From positions 62,001-126,000 of the forward strand of contig CAJUPY010000001.1 in NCBI GenBank assembly GCA_910588035.1: a stretch of DNA of 64,000 bases, written 5' to 3'. The notes under the pieces were generated by a model. The model made no database searches, had not been told where the DNA came from, and was given only the letters and a program-made list of their open reading frames with translations. This document shows positions 51,948 to 60,120 of the stretch, piece by piece (position 1 is the first letter of the stretch; each line of letters opens with the position of its first letter). Both the position numbers and the translations under genes were made by a program. Origin of the DNA: an uncultured Muribaculaceae bacterium (GTDB lineage: Bacteria; Bacteroidota; Bacteroidia; Bacteroidales; Muribaculaceae).

Positions 51948-53330
51948 TTATTTATTCTTGATGATCTGTGCCATGAATTCACATTCGCTGACAACCTTCT
52001 CGCCTACAAACGCATAACCCTTCATGATCGCACAGCCTCGACGCATCGGTGTCATGAACGACACATGAAACAGCAATGTGTCGCCCGGAACTACTTTCTG
52101 GCGAAATTTGACATTGTCAATCTTCATGAAATAGGTAGAGTAACGCTCTGGCTCCTCTACACTCGACAAAACGAGCAGACCTCCGGTCTGTGCCATAGCC
52201 TCGATCTGGAGCACACCGGGCATGACCGGTTCCTGAGGGAAGTGTCCCTGGAAAAATGGCTCGTTTACAGTGATGTTCTTGACTGCGACAATGTGGCTGT
52301 CACCCTTCTCGATGACCTTGTCGACCAACAGGAACGGATAGCGGTGGGGAAGATGCTCCCTGATCTCGTTGACATCCATGATCGGGGCTACCGACGGATT
52401 GTAGCTCGGGGCCTGAACCGGAGTCTTGCGCAGCTCCTGTCTGATTTTCTTCGCCAGGGCGGTGTTGAGCGAATGTCCCGGTTTGGTGGCGATGACCTTG
52501 CCTTTGAGCGGGCGTCCGATAAGGGCGAGATCGCCTATGACGTCAAGAAGTTTATGCCGGGCCGGCTCATTCTCATGTTCCAGCGGTCTGTTGTTGATAT
52601 AGCCGAACTCATTGACTGACTTGTGGGGAACGTTCATCAGATCGGCAAGGCGGTCAAGCTCAGCCTGTCCCATAGGAGCGTCATAGATGACAATGGCGTT
52701 GTCCAGATCACCCCCTTTGATGAGATTGTTCTTGAGCAACGGTTCCACTTCCCTGACAAACACAAATGTCCGGCTCGGTGAGATCTCTTTCGCGAAATCG
52801 TCAAGCGAATCAAGCGCGGCATACTGGTTGTTCAGAACCGGCGATTCAAAATTCACCATTGCATCGATGCTGAATTCATTGTCAGGCAAAAGCAGAATTG
52901 ACGATCCGGTAGAGTCGTCACGAACCTCGATTCTGTGTTTTACAACATAATAATCTTTGTCAGCTTTCTGCTCTACAAGTCCCGTCTCGGCAATCTTCTC
53001 GCTATATTTCAATGAACTGCCGTCAAGAATCGGCATTTCAGGAGCATTTACTTGAATAAGGCAGTTGTCAATTCCGGCGGCATAAAGAGCAGCCATCGCA
53101 TGCTCGATCGTACCGACCTTGACGTCTCCGTTGGCCAGAACGGTTCCGCGTGTTGTCTCAACTACATTCTCGGCCAATGCCTCTATGACAGGCTCGCCTT
53201 CAAGATCAACACGTTGGAACTTATATCCGTGGTTGTCGCCCGCAGGCATGAATGTCGCTGTGATATCAAGCCCGGTGTGCAATCCTTTTCCACAGAGTGT
53301 GAAAGATTCTTTTAGTGTCTGTTGCTTCAT
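51948..53330 (-). CDS. lpxC/fabZ: Fused UDP-3-O-acyl-GlcNAc deacetylase / 3-hydroxyacyl-ACP dehydratase
   Basis: A 460-residue fusion typical of Bacteroidetes. The N-terminal LpxC (about 1-300) removes the acetyl group of the lipid A precursor with zinc; IEHAMAALYAAGIDNC and KLLDVIGDLALIGRPLKG carry the metal ligands. The C-terminal FabZ hotdog domain (about 315-460) has HRYPFLLVDKVIEKGDS and GHFPQEPVMPGVLQIEAMAQ with the catalytic His and Glu. Joins lipid A and fatty acid synthesis on one chain. Confidence 0.96.
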   Translation of the reverse strand: MKQQTLKESFTLCGKGLHTGLDITATFMPAGDNHGYKFQRVDLEGEPVIEALAENVVETTRGTVLANGDVKVGTIEHAMAALYAAGIDNCLIQVNAPEMPILDGSSLKYSEKIAETGLVEQKADKDYYVVKHRIEVRDDSTGSSILLLPDNEFSIDAMVNFESPVLNNQYAALDSLDDFAKEISPSRTFVFVREVEPLLKNNLIKGGDLDNAIVIYDAPMGQAELDRLADLMNVPHKSVNEFGYINNRPLEHENEPARHKLLDVIGDLALIGRPLKGKVIATKPGHSLNTALAKKIRQELRKTPVQAPSYNPSVAPIMDVNEIREHLPHRYPFLLVDKVIEKGDSHIVAVKNITVNEPFFQGHFPQEPVMPGVLQIEAMAQTGGLLVLSSVEEPERYSTYFMKIDNVKFRQKVVPGDTLLFHVSFMTPMRRGCAIMKGYAFVGEKVVSECEFMAQIIKNK

Positions 53331-53372
53331 AACAGTAATGATGGTTTATTACTTTTTTTGTTTTTCTGTTAA

Positions 53373-54413
53373 TTATGATTTTTTACCAACCGCAAGTTTC
53401 ATCTCTTTCTCAATCTCAGAAACCCGTTTATAGAGTCTCTCGAGATTCTTGATGTGTACGGTCTGACGTGCGAATGTGCGGTAGTCGACGGCAGGATAGC
53501 CCATCAGGAGTCTGCCCGACTCCACATTTTTCGGTATTCCCGACTGTGCGCCGATCTGGACATTGTCGCCCACGGTGATGTGCCCGGCAAATCCGACCTG
53601 ACCTCCGACCATGCAGTTGCTGCCGATTTTAGTCGATCCGGCAATGCCCGACTGTGAGGCCATGACCGTGTCATGACCGATCTCACAATTATGCGCCACC
53701 TGAATGAGATTGTCTAGTTTCACACCCTTGTGAACTCGAGTGGATCCCATAGTGGCACGGTCGACACAGGTGTTGGCCCCGATCTCGACATCATCTTCGA
53801 TCACCACATTGCCTATCTGGGGTATCTTGTCATAGTGGCCGTTATCGGGCGCGAACCCGAAACCATCGGCTCCGATCACAACTCCTGAGTGCAATATACA
53901 ACGTGAGCCGACAACACAGTTGTGATAGACCTTGACACCCGGATAAAGTGTCGTGCCTTCGCCGATTCTGGCCCCATCTCCGATATAACACTGGGGATAG
54001 ATCTTGACACCGCGGCCTATCTCGACGTTGGAACCGATATAGGCAAATGCCCCGACATACACATCGTCGGGAACATTTACCCCTTCTGAAATATAAACCG
54101 GATTCTCGATGCCGGTCTTGTGGGGTTCCATCATCTTAGAGACCATCTCAAGAAGCTTCGCCACCGTGGCATACGGGTCCTCAACCCTTATCAGTGTGGC
54201 CTTTACAGGTTGTTCCGCCACAAAATCGTTCTTCACAAGAACGACCGACGATTCGGTCGTGTAAATGAAATGAGTGTATTTGGGATTCGCGAGAAACGAA
54301 ATTGCCCCGGGTCGCCCCTCTTCTATCTTAGCTATTGTGCTTACGACAATCTCACCGTCTCCTTCAACGGTGCCATTGACAAGTGACGCTATTTGATTTG
54401 CTGAAAATTCCAT
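53373..54413 (-). CDS. lpxD: UDP-3-O-acylglucosamine N-acyltransferase
   Basis: Adds the N-linked acyl chain to the lipid A precursor. The 346-residue trimeric protein has an N-terminal uridine-binding domain (MEFSANQIASLVNGTVEGDG, AISFLANPKY) and a left-handed beta-helix with the signature GADGFGFAPDNGHYDKIPQI and catalytic histidine IQVAHNCEIG. The C terminus ends in a short helix (NLERLYKRVSEIEKEMK). The ATG at 54413 matches the family start; the longer frame adds 24 unrelated residues. It lies 42 bp before lpxC/fabZ. Confidence 0.95.
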   Translation of the reverse strand: MEFSANQIASLVNGTVEGDGEIVVSTIAKIEEGRPGAISFLANPKYTHFIYTTESSVVLVKNDFVAEQPVKATLIRVEDPYATVAKLLEMVSKMMEPHKTGIENPVYISEGVNVPDDVYVGAFAYIGSNVEIGRGVKIYPQCYIGDGARIGEGTTLYPGVKVYHNCVVGSRCILHSGVVIGADGFGFAPDNGHYDKIPQIGNVVIEDDVEIGANTCVDRATMGSTRVHKGVKLDNLIQVAHNCEIGHDTVMASQSGIAGSTKIGSNCMVGGQVGFAGHITVGDNVQIGAQSGIPKNVESGRLLMGYPAVDYRTFARQTVHIKNLERLYKRVSEIEKEMKLAVGKKS

Positions 54414-54537
54414 TTGTTGATGGTGATTTTTAGAAATTGCATAGTTTACTAAAAACATTATACAAAGATGCAAAGAATTTTCCAATTCTCCACGGTTTTA
54501 AGACCACAAAATGGCATATCAAGGCTTTTTAAGGGTA

Positions 54538-55380
54538 TCACCGTTTCATTTCACCCATCACTATCGCATCATCTTCAAGTAAAATGAGTCTTTTGCGATA
54601 GAGCGACCCTATTGCCTTCTTATAATCTTTTTTGCTGCACCCGAATCGTTCTCTGATTTCTTCGGGCGACGATTTGTCAGTGACACGCAACACTCCGTCT
54701 GCTTCGATCTTTTTCATTATCAGACGGGCGATCTCATCGGTTCTCTCCAACATGTTTCTCACCGGAACCAGGTCGATCTTACCGTCGGGCCTGACATTTT
54801 TCACACTTGCCTCGATGTGCTGTTCAAGAACAAGCGGCGAATAGATATCGCTGTTGTAAAACAGTCCGTTATGAAGATTGTCGACAATGGCCTTGTAGCC
54901 CGACTCATTGTGCTCGATTATAAGGGCGTCGACCTTGTCGCCCCTCTTGTAATCGGCTATGACATTTCCGAGAAACTTGTCTACCTTGGCCGACGCGGCG
55001 ACACGTCCGGTGACATCATCAAGATAGACATAGACCAGATATATGCCTCCATCCCTCATCGCGCTCCTCTGCTCCCTGAACGGAACAAGAAGATTCTTGC
55101 CTGACAACCCCCAGTCGAGAAACGCACCGACACGGTTCACCTGGGTGACCTGCATGTAGGCGAACTCACCCACAGTAGCCACCGGATGCTCGGTCGTGGC
55201 TATCAGGCGGTCTTCAGAGTCGGTGTAGACAAAAACATCAAGCTTGTCACCTACTTCCGGCAATCGCCCGACATAACGCCGGGGAAGCAATATCTCTCTC
55301 CCCTCACCTCCGTCGAGATAGACTCCGAAGTCAACTATCTTGACAACCGGCAACGTATTATAATTTCCTATTTTAAGCAT
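54538..55380 (-). CDS. CvfB-like S1 domain RNA-binding protein
   Basis: A 280-residue protein with repeated S1-type OB folds (VVKIVDFGVYLDGGEGREIL, VNRVGAFLDWGLSGKNLLVP, VDKFLGNVIADYKRGDKVDA) and a C-terminal winged helix (SPEEIRERFGCSKKDYKKAI). This is the layout of CvfB, a virulence-associated RNA-binding protein. The ATG at 55380 gives MLKIGNYNTL, the conserved start; the earlier frame adds 14 residues. It lies divergent to rsmG. Confidence 0.88.
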   Translation of the reverse strand: MLKIGNYNTLPVVKIVDFGVYLDGGEGREILLPRRYVGRLPEVGDKLDVFVYTDSEDRLIATTEHPVATVGEFAYMQVTQVNRVGAFLDWGLSGKNLLVPFREQRSAMRDGGIYLVYVYLDDVTGRVAASAKVDKFLGNVIADYKRGDKVDALIIEHNESGYKAIVDNLHNGLFYNSDIYSPLVLEQHIEASVKNVRPDGKIDLVPVRNMLERTDEIARLIMKKIEADGVLRVTDKSSPEEIRERFGCSKKDYKKAIGSLYRKRLILLEDDAIVMGEMKR

Positions 55381-55472
55381 ATTCGATAAGTTATAATTGT
55401 TTAATAGTGCAAATAACACCAAAATTTATGAATTTTTCATTAAGTTTTTCATCTTTTTTTGAAAACAATCGA

Positions 55473-55480
55473 TAATTTTG
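55473..55480 (+). promoter_or_regulatory. Possible rsmG -7 element
   Basis: TAATTTTG matches TAnnTTTG 27 bp before the rsmG start; no -33 at the usual distance. Confidence 0.3.
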
Positions 55481-55507
55481 TAGTTTAAAACATCGTCCTG
55501 GAGTAGC

Positions 55508-56146
55508 ATGATTGATCAAATTATCAAATATTTCCCAAACCTGACCGACACGCAACTGTCTCGGTTTGAAGCCCTCGGCACTCTCTATCCCGAATGGAAC
55601 CAGAAGATTAACGTGATCTCGCGCAAAGACATCGACAACCTCTACGTTAACCACATTCTCCATTCGCTCACGGTGGCCCCATATCTCGATCCGGTCAAAG
55701 ACACATCGTTTCTTGACATGGGAACCGGCGGAGGCTTCCCCGGCATACCTCTTGCCATAATGTTTCCCGACTCCTCATTTCACCTCATTGACCGTATTGG
55801 CAAAAAAATCAAGGTGGCACAGAATATTGCCGAATCACTCGGCCTCGGAAATGTGACATTCCAACACGGCGACATCGGCGAGTGCCGCGACCGGTTTGAC
55901 TTCGTTGTCAGCCGTGCCGTGATGAGCCTTGACCAGCTTGTTCCTCTCATCAGGAAAAACATCTCGCCCGTAAACCGCAACAGACTTCAAAACGGACTGA
56001 TATGTCTCAAAGGCGGAGATCTCCGGGAAGAGATCTCCGCCACAGACGCCACCGTCATAGAGCATTCGCTCAGCGACTATTTCAAAGAACCGTTCTTTGA
56101 GACCAAGAAACTGATATATGTACCTCTGAATATTTCCCGAGTATAG
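55508..56146 (+). CDS. rsmG: 16S rRNA (guanine-527-N7)-methyltransferase
   Basis: Methylates G527 near the streptomycin site of 16S rRNA. The 212-residue Rossmann methyltransferase has NVISRKDIDNLYVNHILHSL, the SAM motif FLDMGTGGGFPGIPLA and VVSRAVMSLDQLVP. Two bases separate its stop from the MBL hydrolase start. Confidence 0.94.
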   Translation: MIDQIIKYFPNLTDTQLSRFEALGTLYPEWNQKINVISRKDIDNLYVNHILHSLTVAPYLDPVKDTSFLDMGTGGGFPGIPLAIMFPDSSFHLIDRIGKKIKVAQNIAESLGLGNVTFQHGDIGECRDRFDFVVSRAVMSLDQLVPLIRKNISPVNRNRLQNGLICLKGGDLREEISATDATVIEHSLSDYFKEPFFETKKLIYVPLNISRV

Positions 56147-56148
56147 CC

Positions 56149-56790
56149 ATGCTACAGGTAAAACCTTTTGAATTCAATATGTTTGGAGAAATGACATATG
56201 TTGTCTATGACTCCGACACACGTGACGCAGCTGTTGTTGATCCGGGCATGATGAACCGTCGTGAGGAAGATATCATCGACAATTTCATCAGGCAAAACGG
56301 CCTTGACATCAGACACATAATAAGCACTCATCTCCATGTCGACCATGTCATGGGGGCAAACAGGTACTCAAAAAAATATGGCATAGGAGTGTCGGCCGAT
56401 CCCGACGACCGTTTTCTTGGCAGCCGCATCGCGGAGCAAATCCAGATGTTTCATCTGCCGGTCGAACTCGGCAAGGTTGAGATCAGACACGAGTTGCACG
56501 ACGGTGACCGACTTGTCATTGGACACTCGACCCTTTCGGTCATCAAAGTGCCGGGACACTCTCCGGGCAGCATCGCGCTCTACTCTCCTGAAGACGGTTT
56601 TGTGATCACAGGCGACGCGCTGTTTCACGGCAGCATCGGACGCACCGATCTCCCCGGAGGAGACTATGCAACCTTGATCAGATCCATAACCGACAGACTG
56701 CTGACCCTACCCGACGCGACAGTCGTTTATCCCGGTCACGGCGACAAGACAACAATCGGCAACGAGAAACGATTCAATCCTTTTCTATAG
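56149..56790 (+). CDS. MBL fold metallo-hydrolase (glyoxalase II-like)
   Basis: A 213-residue metallo-beta-lactamase-fold hydrolase. Metal ligands are in THLHVDHVMG, VPGHSPGSIALY, FVITGDALFHG and VYPGHGDKTTIG, all as in glyoxalase II-like proteins. Likely a thioester hydrolase; substrate not readable. Co-directional with rsmG, and its end overlaps the convergent TPR gene by 6 bp. Confidence 0.9.
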   Translation: MLQVKPFEFNMFGEMTYVVYDSDTRDAAVVDPGMMNRREEDIIDNFIRQNGLDIRHIISTHLHVDHVMGANRYSKKYGIGVSADPDDRFLGSRIAEQIQMFHLPVELGKVEIRHELHDGDRLVIGHSTLSVIKVPGHSPGSIALYSPEDGFVITGDALFHGSIGRTDLPGGDYATLIRSITDRLLTLPDATVVYPGHGDKTTIGNEKRFNPFL

Positions 56791-58224
56791 ATTCCTGAAC
56801 AATTCAGGTTCAAAAGGTTCAAACGAAGCGATCGAATCTCTGTCGCCCGACCGCGCAAGCCTGATAATCTCCCTGAAAATGAAGCGGCAGGAGACTACCA
56901 TGAGCCGTTCGGTCGAATTTGCCCAGAAACCGCCGAGTGCGAGTCCCGATTCCGATATGGCGACCGCCCGATCGGCTTCACCGGTCTTTAGCATCGCGTA
57001 AGCGAAATACAAAAGCCCGTCGGGAGCGTTGGTCAATTCAGAAATACTCTCTGCTACTGCCCTGTCATACAACTCTTTCAACCTGTCAAAATTACGGCAC
57101 ATCGCCAGCGAATAGAGATAGTGGTCGATCAGGGGCGGGGTCTTCGCGACATCATAATAGAGATCGGTGATTTTTATCACTGACTCATAGTTGCAGCACC
57201 TGAACATGTAGTCGAGATTATCTTTTACAAAACTGTCAAACGACTCGACTTCTTTACTGTGTTCCCTGAATCTCGCGACTATGTCACGCGTGTTCCAGTC
57301 GCAGTCATGGCTCAGAAGCTCCTCCAGGACAAAACGGTCACCCACATCCTCGAGAAATTTGCTCATCAGAAAAGCGGCACACTCTTCCTTGCGCCCCAAC
57401 CGGGTCAGCGCACAGGCTGTCTGATGTATCGCCTGAAGAGATCTCGGATTTGTCTTGAGAAAACGACCGAACAGTTCAATGACCTTCTCGTCATTTCCGC
57501 CAAGCGCCACAAGATTCATCGCCTCAATGTAGTCTGTCTCGACATCGTCTGGATTGATAGCCCTTGCATATTCAAGATCTTTCAACGCTTCGTCATATTG
57601 CTTGAGCGAGTAATGACACTCGGCCATAAGAAGCCAGTTCTCAGCCCTGAAAGCATCGATGCGGGTAAGTTTGTCGAGAATCTCAAGAGCCAGAACATCT
57701 TCGGCACTGTCGTGTGCGACCGAGGCGATCTCATAAAGAGCAGTGTCGCGATACTCGGCTTTCTTCTCGATCTTATGTCTGTTTCTGATAAACCATTCGT
57801 CACACAACTGATCACGGGCATACTCCGACAACCTGATGATCTCTTCATCGCTCAACCTGTCTATCTCATCGAGCAGACGGTCAAGTTCAATCTCAACCTC
57901 CTCGGCAGTCAATCCGCGGTCGCGCAATTTGAGAATCTCCCACGTCAGCCCCTCACCTTCTTCATAATTCTGAAGAAAATCATGTAATGCCGTCGGCGAC
58001 AGCCGGTTGTACAGATAACCCCTGCGTTGGAAAAGCTCCTCACTCTCTGGAAACAGACGGACACCCAGCAACAAAACCTCGGCCTGGACATAATAGTCTG
58101 AATTATCGCCGGCCACATCAAAGATCTCGATCAGATCAGGCTCCTCATAGCGCGGGAAGCTGCGGTCTTTTATACAGTTCTTGAACTTCAGATAATTCTC
58201 ATACAGTATGCGGTCTTCATTCAT
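56785..58224 (-). CDS. Cytoplasmic tetratricopeptide repeat protein
   Basis: A 479-residue protein without signal peptide, beginning MNEDRILYENYLKFKN. TPR-like helix pairs run through the sequence (ENWLLMAECHYSLKQYDEAL, SLQAIHQTACALTRLGRKEE, LLYFAYAMLKTGEADRAVAI). The N-terminal 150 residues are very acidic. No catalytic motif; probably a scaffold. It lies downstream of glnS on the same strand, with a strong hairpin between them. ATG 58224 is preferred over a TTG at 58233. Confidence 0.85.
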   Translation of the reverse strand: MNEDRILYENYLKFKNCIKDRSFPRYEEPDLIEIFDVAGDNSDYYVQAEVLLLGVRLFPESEELFQRRGYLYNRLSPTALHDFLQNYEEGEGLTWEILKLRDRGLTAEEVEIELDRLLDEIDRLSDEEIIRLSEYARDQLCDEWFIRNRHKIEKKAEYRDTALYEIASVAHDSAEDVLALEILDKLTRIDAFRAENWLLMAECHYSLKQYDEALKDLEYARAINPDDVETDYIEAMNLVALGGNDEKVIELFGRFLKTNPRSLQAIHQTACALTRLGRKEECAAFLMSKFLEDVGDRFVLEELLSHDCDWNTRDIVARFREHSKEVESFDSFVKDNLDYMFRCCNYESVIKITDLYYDVAKTPPLIDHYLYSLAMCRNFDRLKELYDRAVAESISELTNAPDGLLYFAYAMLKTGEADRAVAISESGLALGGFWANSTERLMVVSCRFIFREIIRLARSGDRDSIASFEPFEPELFRNL

Positions 58225-58251
58225 TGCTGACAAGCTCGGTGTTAAACAATA

Positions 58252-58282
58252 GGCTAACCCGGCAGAAACCGCCGGGTTAGCC
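58252..58282 (-). terminator. 12-bp perfect hairpin between glnS and the TPR gene
   Basis: GGCTAACCCGGC (58252-58263) and GCCGGGTTAGCC (58271-58282) with a 7-nt loop. On the minus strand it is followed by TATTGTTTAA, a weak T-tract, so it may terminate only partly. Confidence 0.6.
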
Positions 58283-58301
58283 TCGATTCAGTAACTACAG
58301 A

Positions 58302-60005
58302 TTATTTTTTCTGTTCCTTCTCCCAGCTGTCTTTCAATGCAATGGTGCGGTTGAAGATCAGATGTTCGGGTGTGGAGTCATAATCGGGAGTGAAATATCC
58401 GACGCGCTGGAACTGGAATTTAGCTCCTCGTGTGGCGTTCTCGGCAATGTAAGGCTCGACCTTGACATTCTCGACAACCTTCAGCGATTCAGGATTAAGC
58501 ATCTCACGGAAATCACGTTCGGTTTCCGCAGCCGGATTTTCCACGTTGAACAGACGGTCATAGAGACGCACTGTCGCATTCACGGCATTCGGTGCCGAAA
58601 CCCAGTGGAGCGTACCCTTGACCTTCCTCGAAGCTCCGGGCAGTCCGCTGCGTGTCTCCGGATCATAGGTGCACCTGATTTCTGTGATGTTTCCGTCATC
58701 ATCTTTGACAACCTCTTCACATTTTATTATATAGGCACCTTTGAGACGCACCTCTCCGCCGGGAGCAAGTCTGAAGAATTTTTTCGGCGGATTTTCCATG
58801 AAATCGTCCCGTTCGATAAACAGTTCGCGAGTGAACGACATCTGATGTGTGCCTGAAGTCTGATCCTCCGGATTATTTTCCATCTCAACCGTCTCGACTT
58901 TATCTTCGGGATAGTTGACGATGACGACTTTCACCGGATTGACAACCGCCATGACACGGGTTGCCGTCGCATTGAGATCTTCTCTAACGGCATGTTCGAG
59001 AAGCGAAACGCTGTTGAGTGCCTCATATTTCGTATACCCGATCTTGTCAATGAAATTTCTGACAGACTTCGGAGTGTAGCCTCTGCGGCGCATTCCCGAT
59101 ATTGTCGGCATTCGCGGATCGTCCCAACCCGCCACGAGGCCCTCTTTTACAAGCTGAAGCAGCTTGCGCTTGCTCATGACAGTGTATGTGAGATTCAATC
59201 GGTTGAACTCGATCTGACGCGGACGATAGCTTTCATCGGCAAGCTCATCGACGAAGTAGTCATACAACGGACGGTGAGGCACGAATTCAAGCGTACATAT
59301 CGAATGGGTCACACCCTCGAAATAATCGCTCTGACCGTGTGCGAAATCATACATCGGATAAACCTTCCACTTCGTTCCGGTGCGGTGGTGCGGATGCTTG
59401 ATGATGCGGTACATGATCGGATCTCTGAAGTGCATGTTTGAAGATGCCATGTCGATCTTCGCTCTCAACACACGTGATCCTTCCTCAAACTCGCCCTCAT
59501 TCATTCTCATGAACAAGTCAAGGTTCTCTTCCGGTGTGCGGTTACGGTAAGGGCTCTCGGTACCCGCAACTGTGGGAGTCCCCTTTTGTGAGGCGATTTC
59601 TTCCGATGTCTGATCGTCGACATAGGCCTTGCCCTCTTTGATCAGCCTCACCGCCAGGTCAAACAACTGAGGAAAATAGTCTGACGCATAATATTCGCGG
59701 TCTCCCCAGTCAAAACCGAGCCAATGTATGTCTTCGCGGATAGAGTCTACATATTCCACATCTTCCTTCACCGGATTTGTATCATCAAATCTCAGGTTAC
59801 ATGTTCCGCCAAATTTTTCAGCTACGCCAAAATCCATGCAGATAGCCTTGGCATGACCGATATGCAGATATCCGTTAGGCTCCGGTGGAAAACGGGTGTT
59901 TAACCGGCCACCGTTCTTGCCGGCTTGCAGATCGTCGAAAACAATCTGCTCAACAAAATTCAGTCCTTTCTTCTCGGAGCTTTCTGTTTCATTCATTTCT
60001 GCCAT
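58302..60005 (-). CDS. glnS: Glutaminyl-tRNA synthetase
   Basis: Charges tRNA-Gln. The 567-residue class I enzyme has FPPEPNGYLHIGHAKAI (HIGH motif), NLRFDDTNPVKEDVEYV, CTLEFVPHRPLYDYF, the KMSKS-type VMSKRKLLQLV and the C-terminal anticodon-binding beta barrels (RLAPGGEVRLKGAYIIKC). Having GlnRS means this organism does not rely only on the Glu-tRNA amidotransferase. Two ATGs (60005 and 59996) are possible; the first is used. Confidence 0.96.
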   Translation of the reverse strand: MAEMNETESSEKKGLNFVEQIVFDDLQAGKNGGRLNTRFPPEPNGYLHIGHAKAICMDFGVAEKFGGTCNLRFDDTNPVKEDVEYVDSIREDIHWLGFDWGDREYYASDYFPQLFDLAVRLIKEGKAYVDDQTSEEIASQKGTPTVAGTESPYRNRTPEENLDLFMRMNEGEFEEGSRVLRAKIDMASSNMHFRDPIMYRIIKHPHHRTGTKWKVYPMYDFAHGQSDYFEGVTHSICTLEFVPHRPLYDYFVDELADESYRPRQIEFNRLNLTYTVMSKRKLLQLVKEGLVAGWDDPRMPTISGMRRRGYTPKSVRNFIDKIGYTKYEALNSVSLLEHAVREDLNATATRVMAVVNPVKVVIVNYPEDKVETVEMENNPEDQTSGTHQMSFTRELFIERDDFMENPPKKFFRLAPGGEVRLKGAYIIKCEEVVKDDDGNITEIRCTYDPETRSGLPGASRKVKGTLHWVSAPNAVNATVRLYDRLFNVENPAAETERDFREMLNPESLKVVENVKVEPYIAENATRGAKFQFQRVGYFTPDYDSTPEHLIFNRTIALKDSWEKEQKK

Positions 60006-60047
60006 TGCGTGATTGATTGAGTTGTGGTTGTTCTGTTATTTTGTGTA

Positions 60048-60080
60048 CAAAGATACGAATAAGTCGAGAGCAAATGCAAA
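60048..60080 (-). promoter_or_regulatory. Predicted glnS promoter
   Basis: On the minus strand TTTG (60080-60077), 21-bp spacer, TATCTTTG (60055-60048), 42 bp before the glnS ATG. Confidence 0.5.
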
Positions 60081-60120
60081 TTTATTTGCGATTTGCCGGG
60101 CAGGTGTATCCAATATAGCA

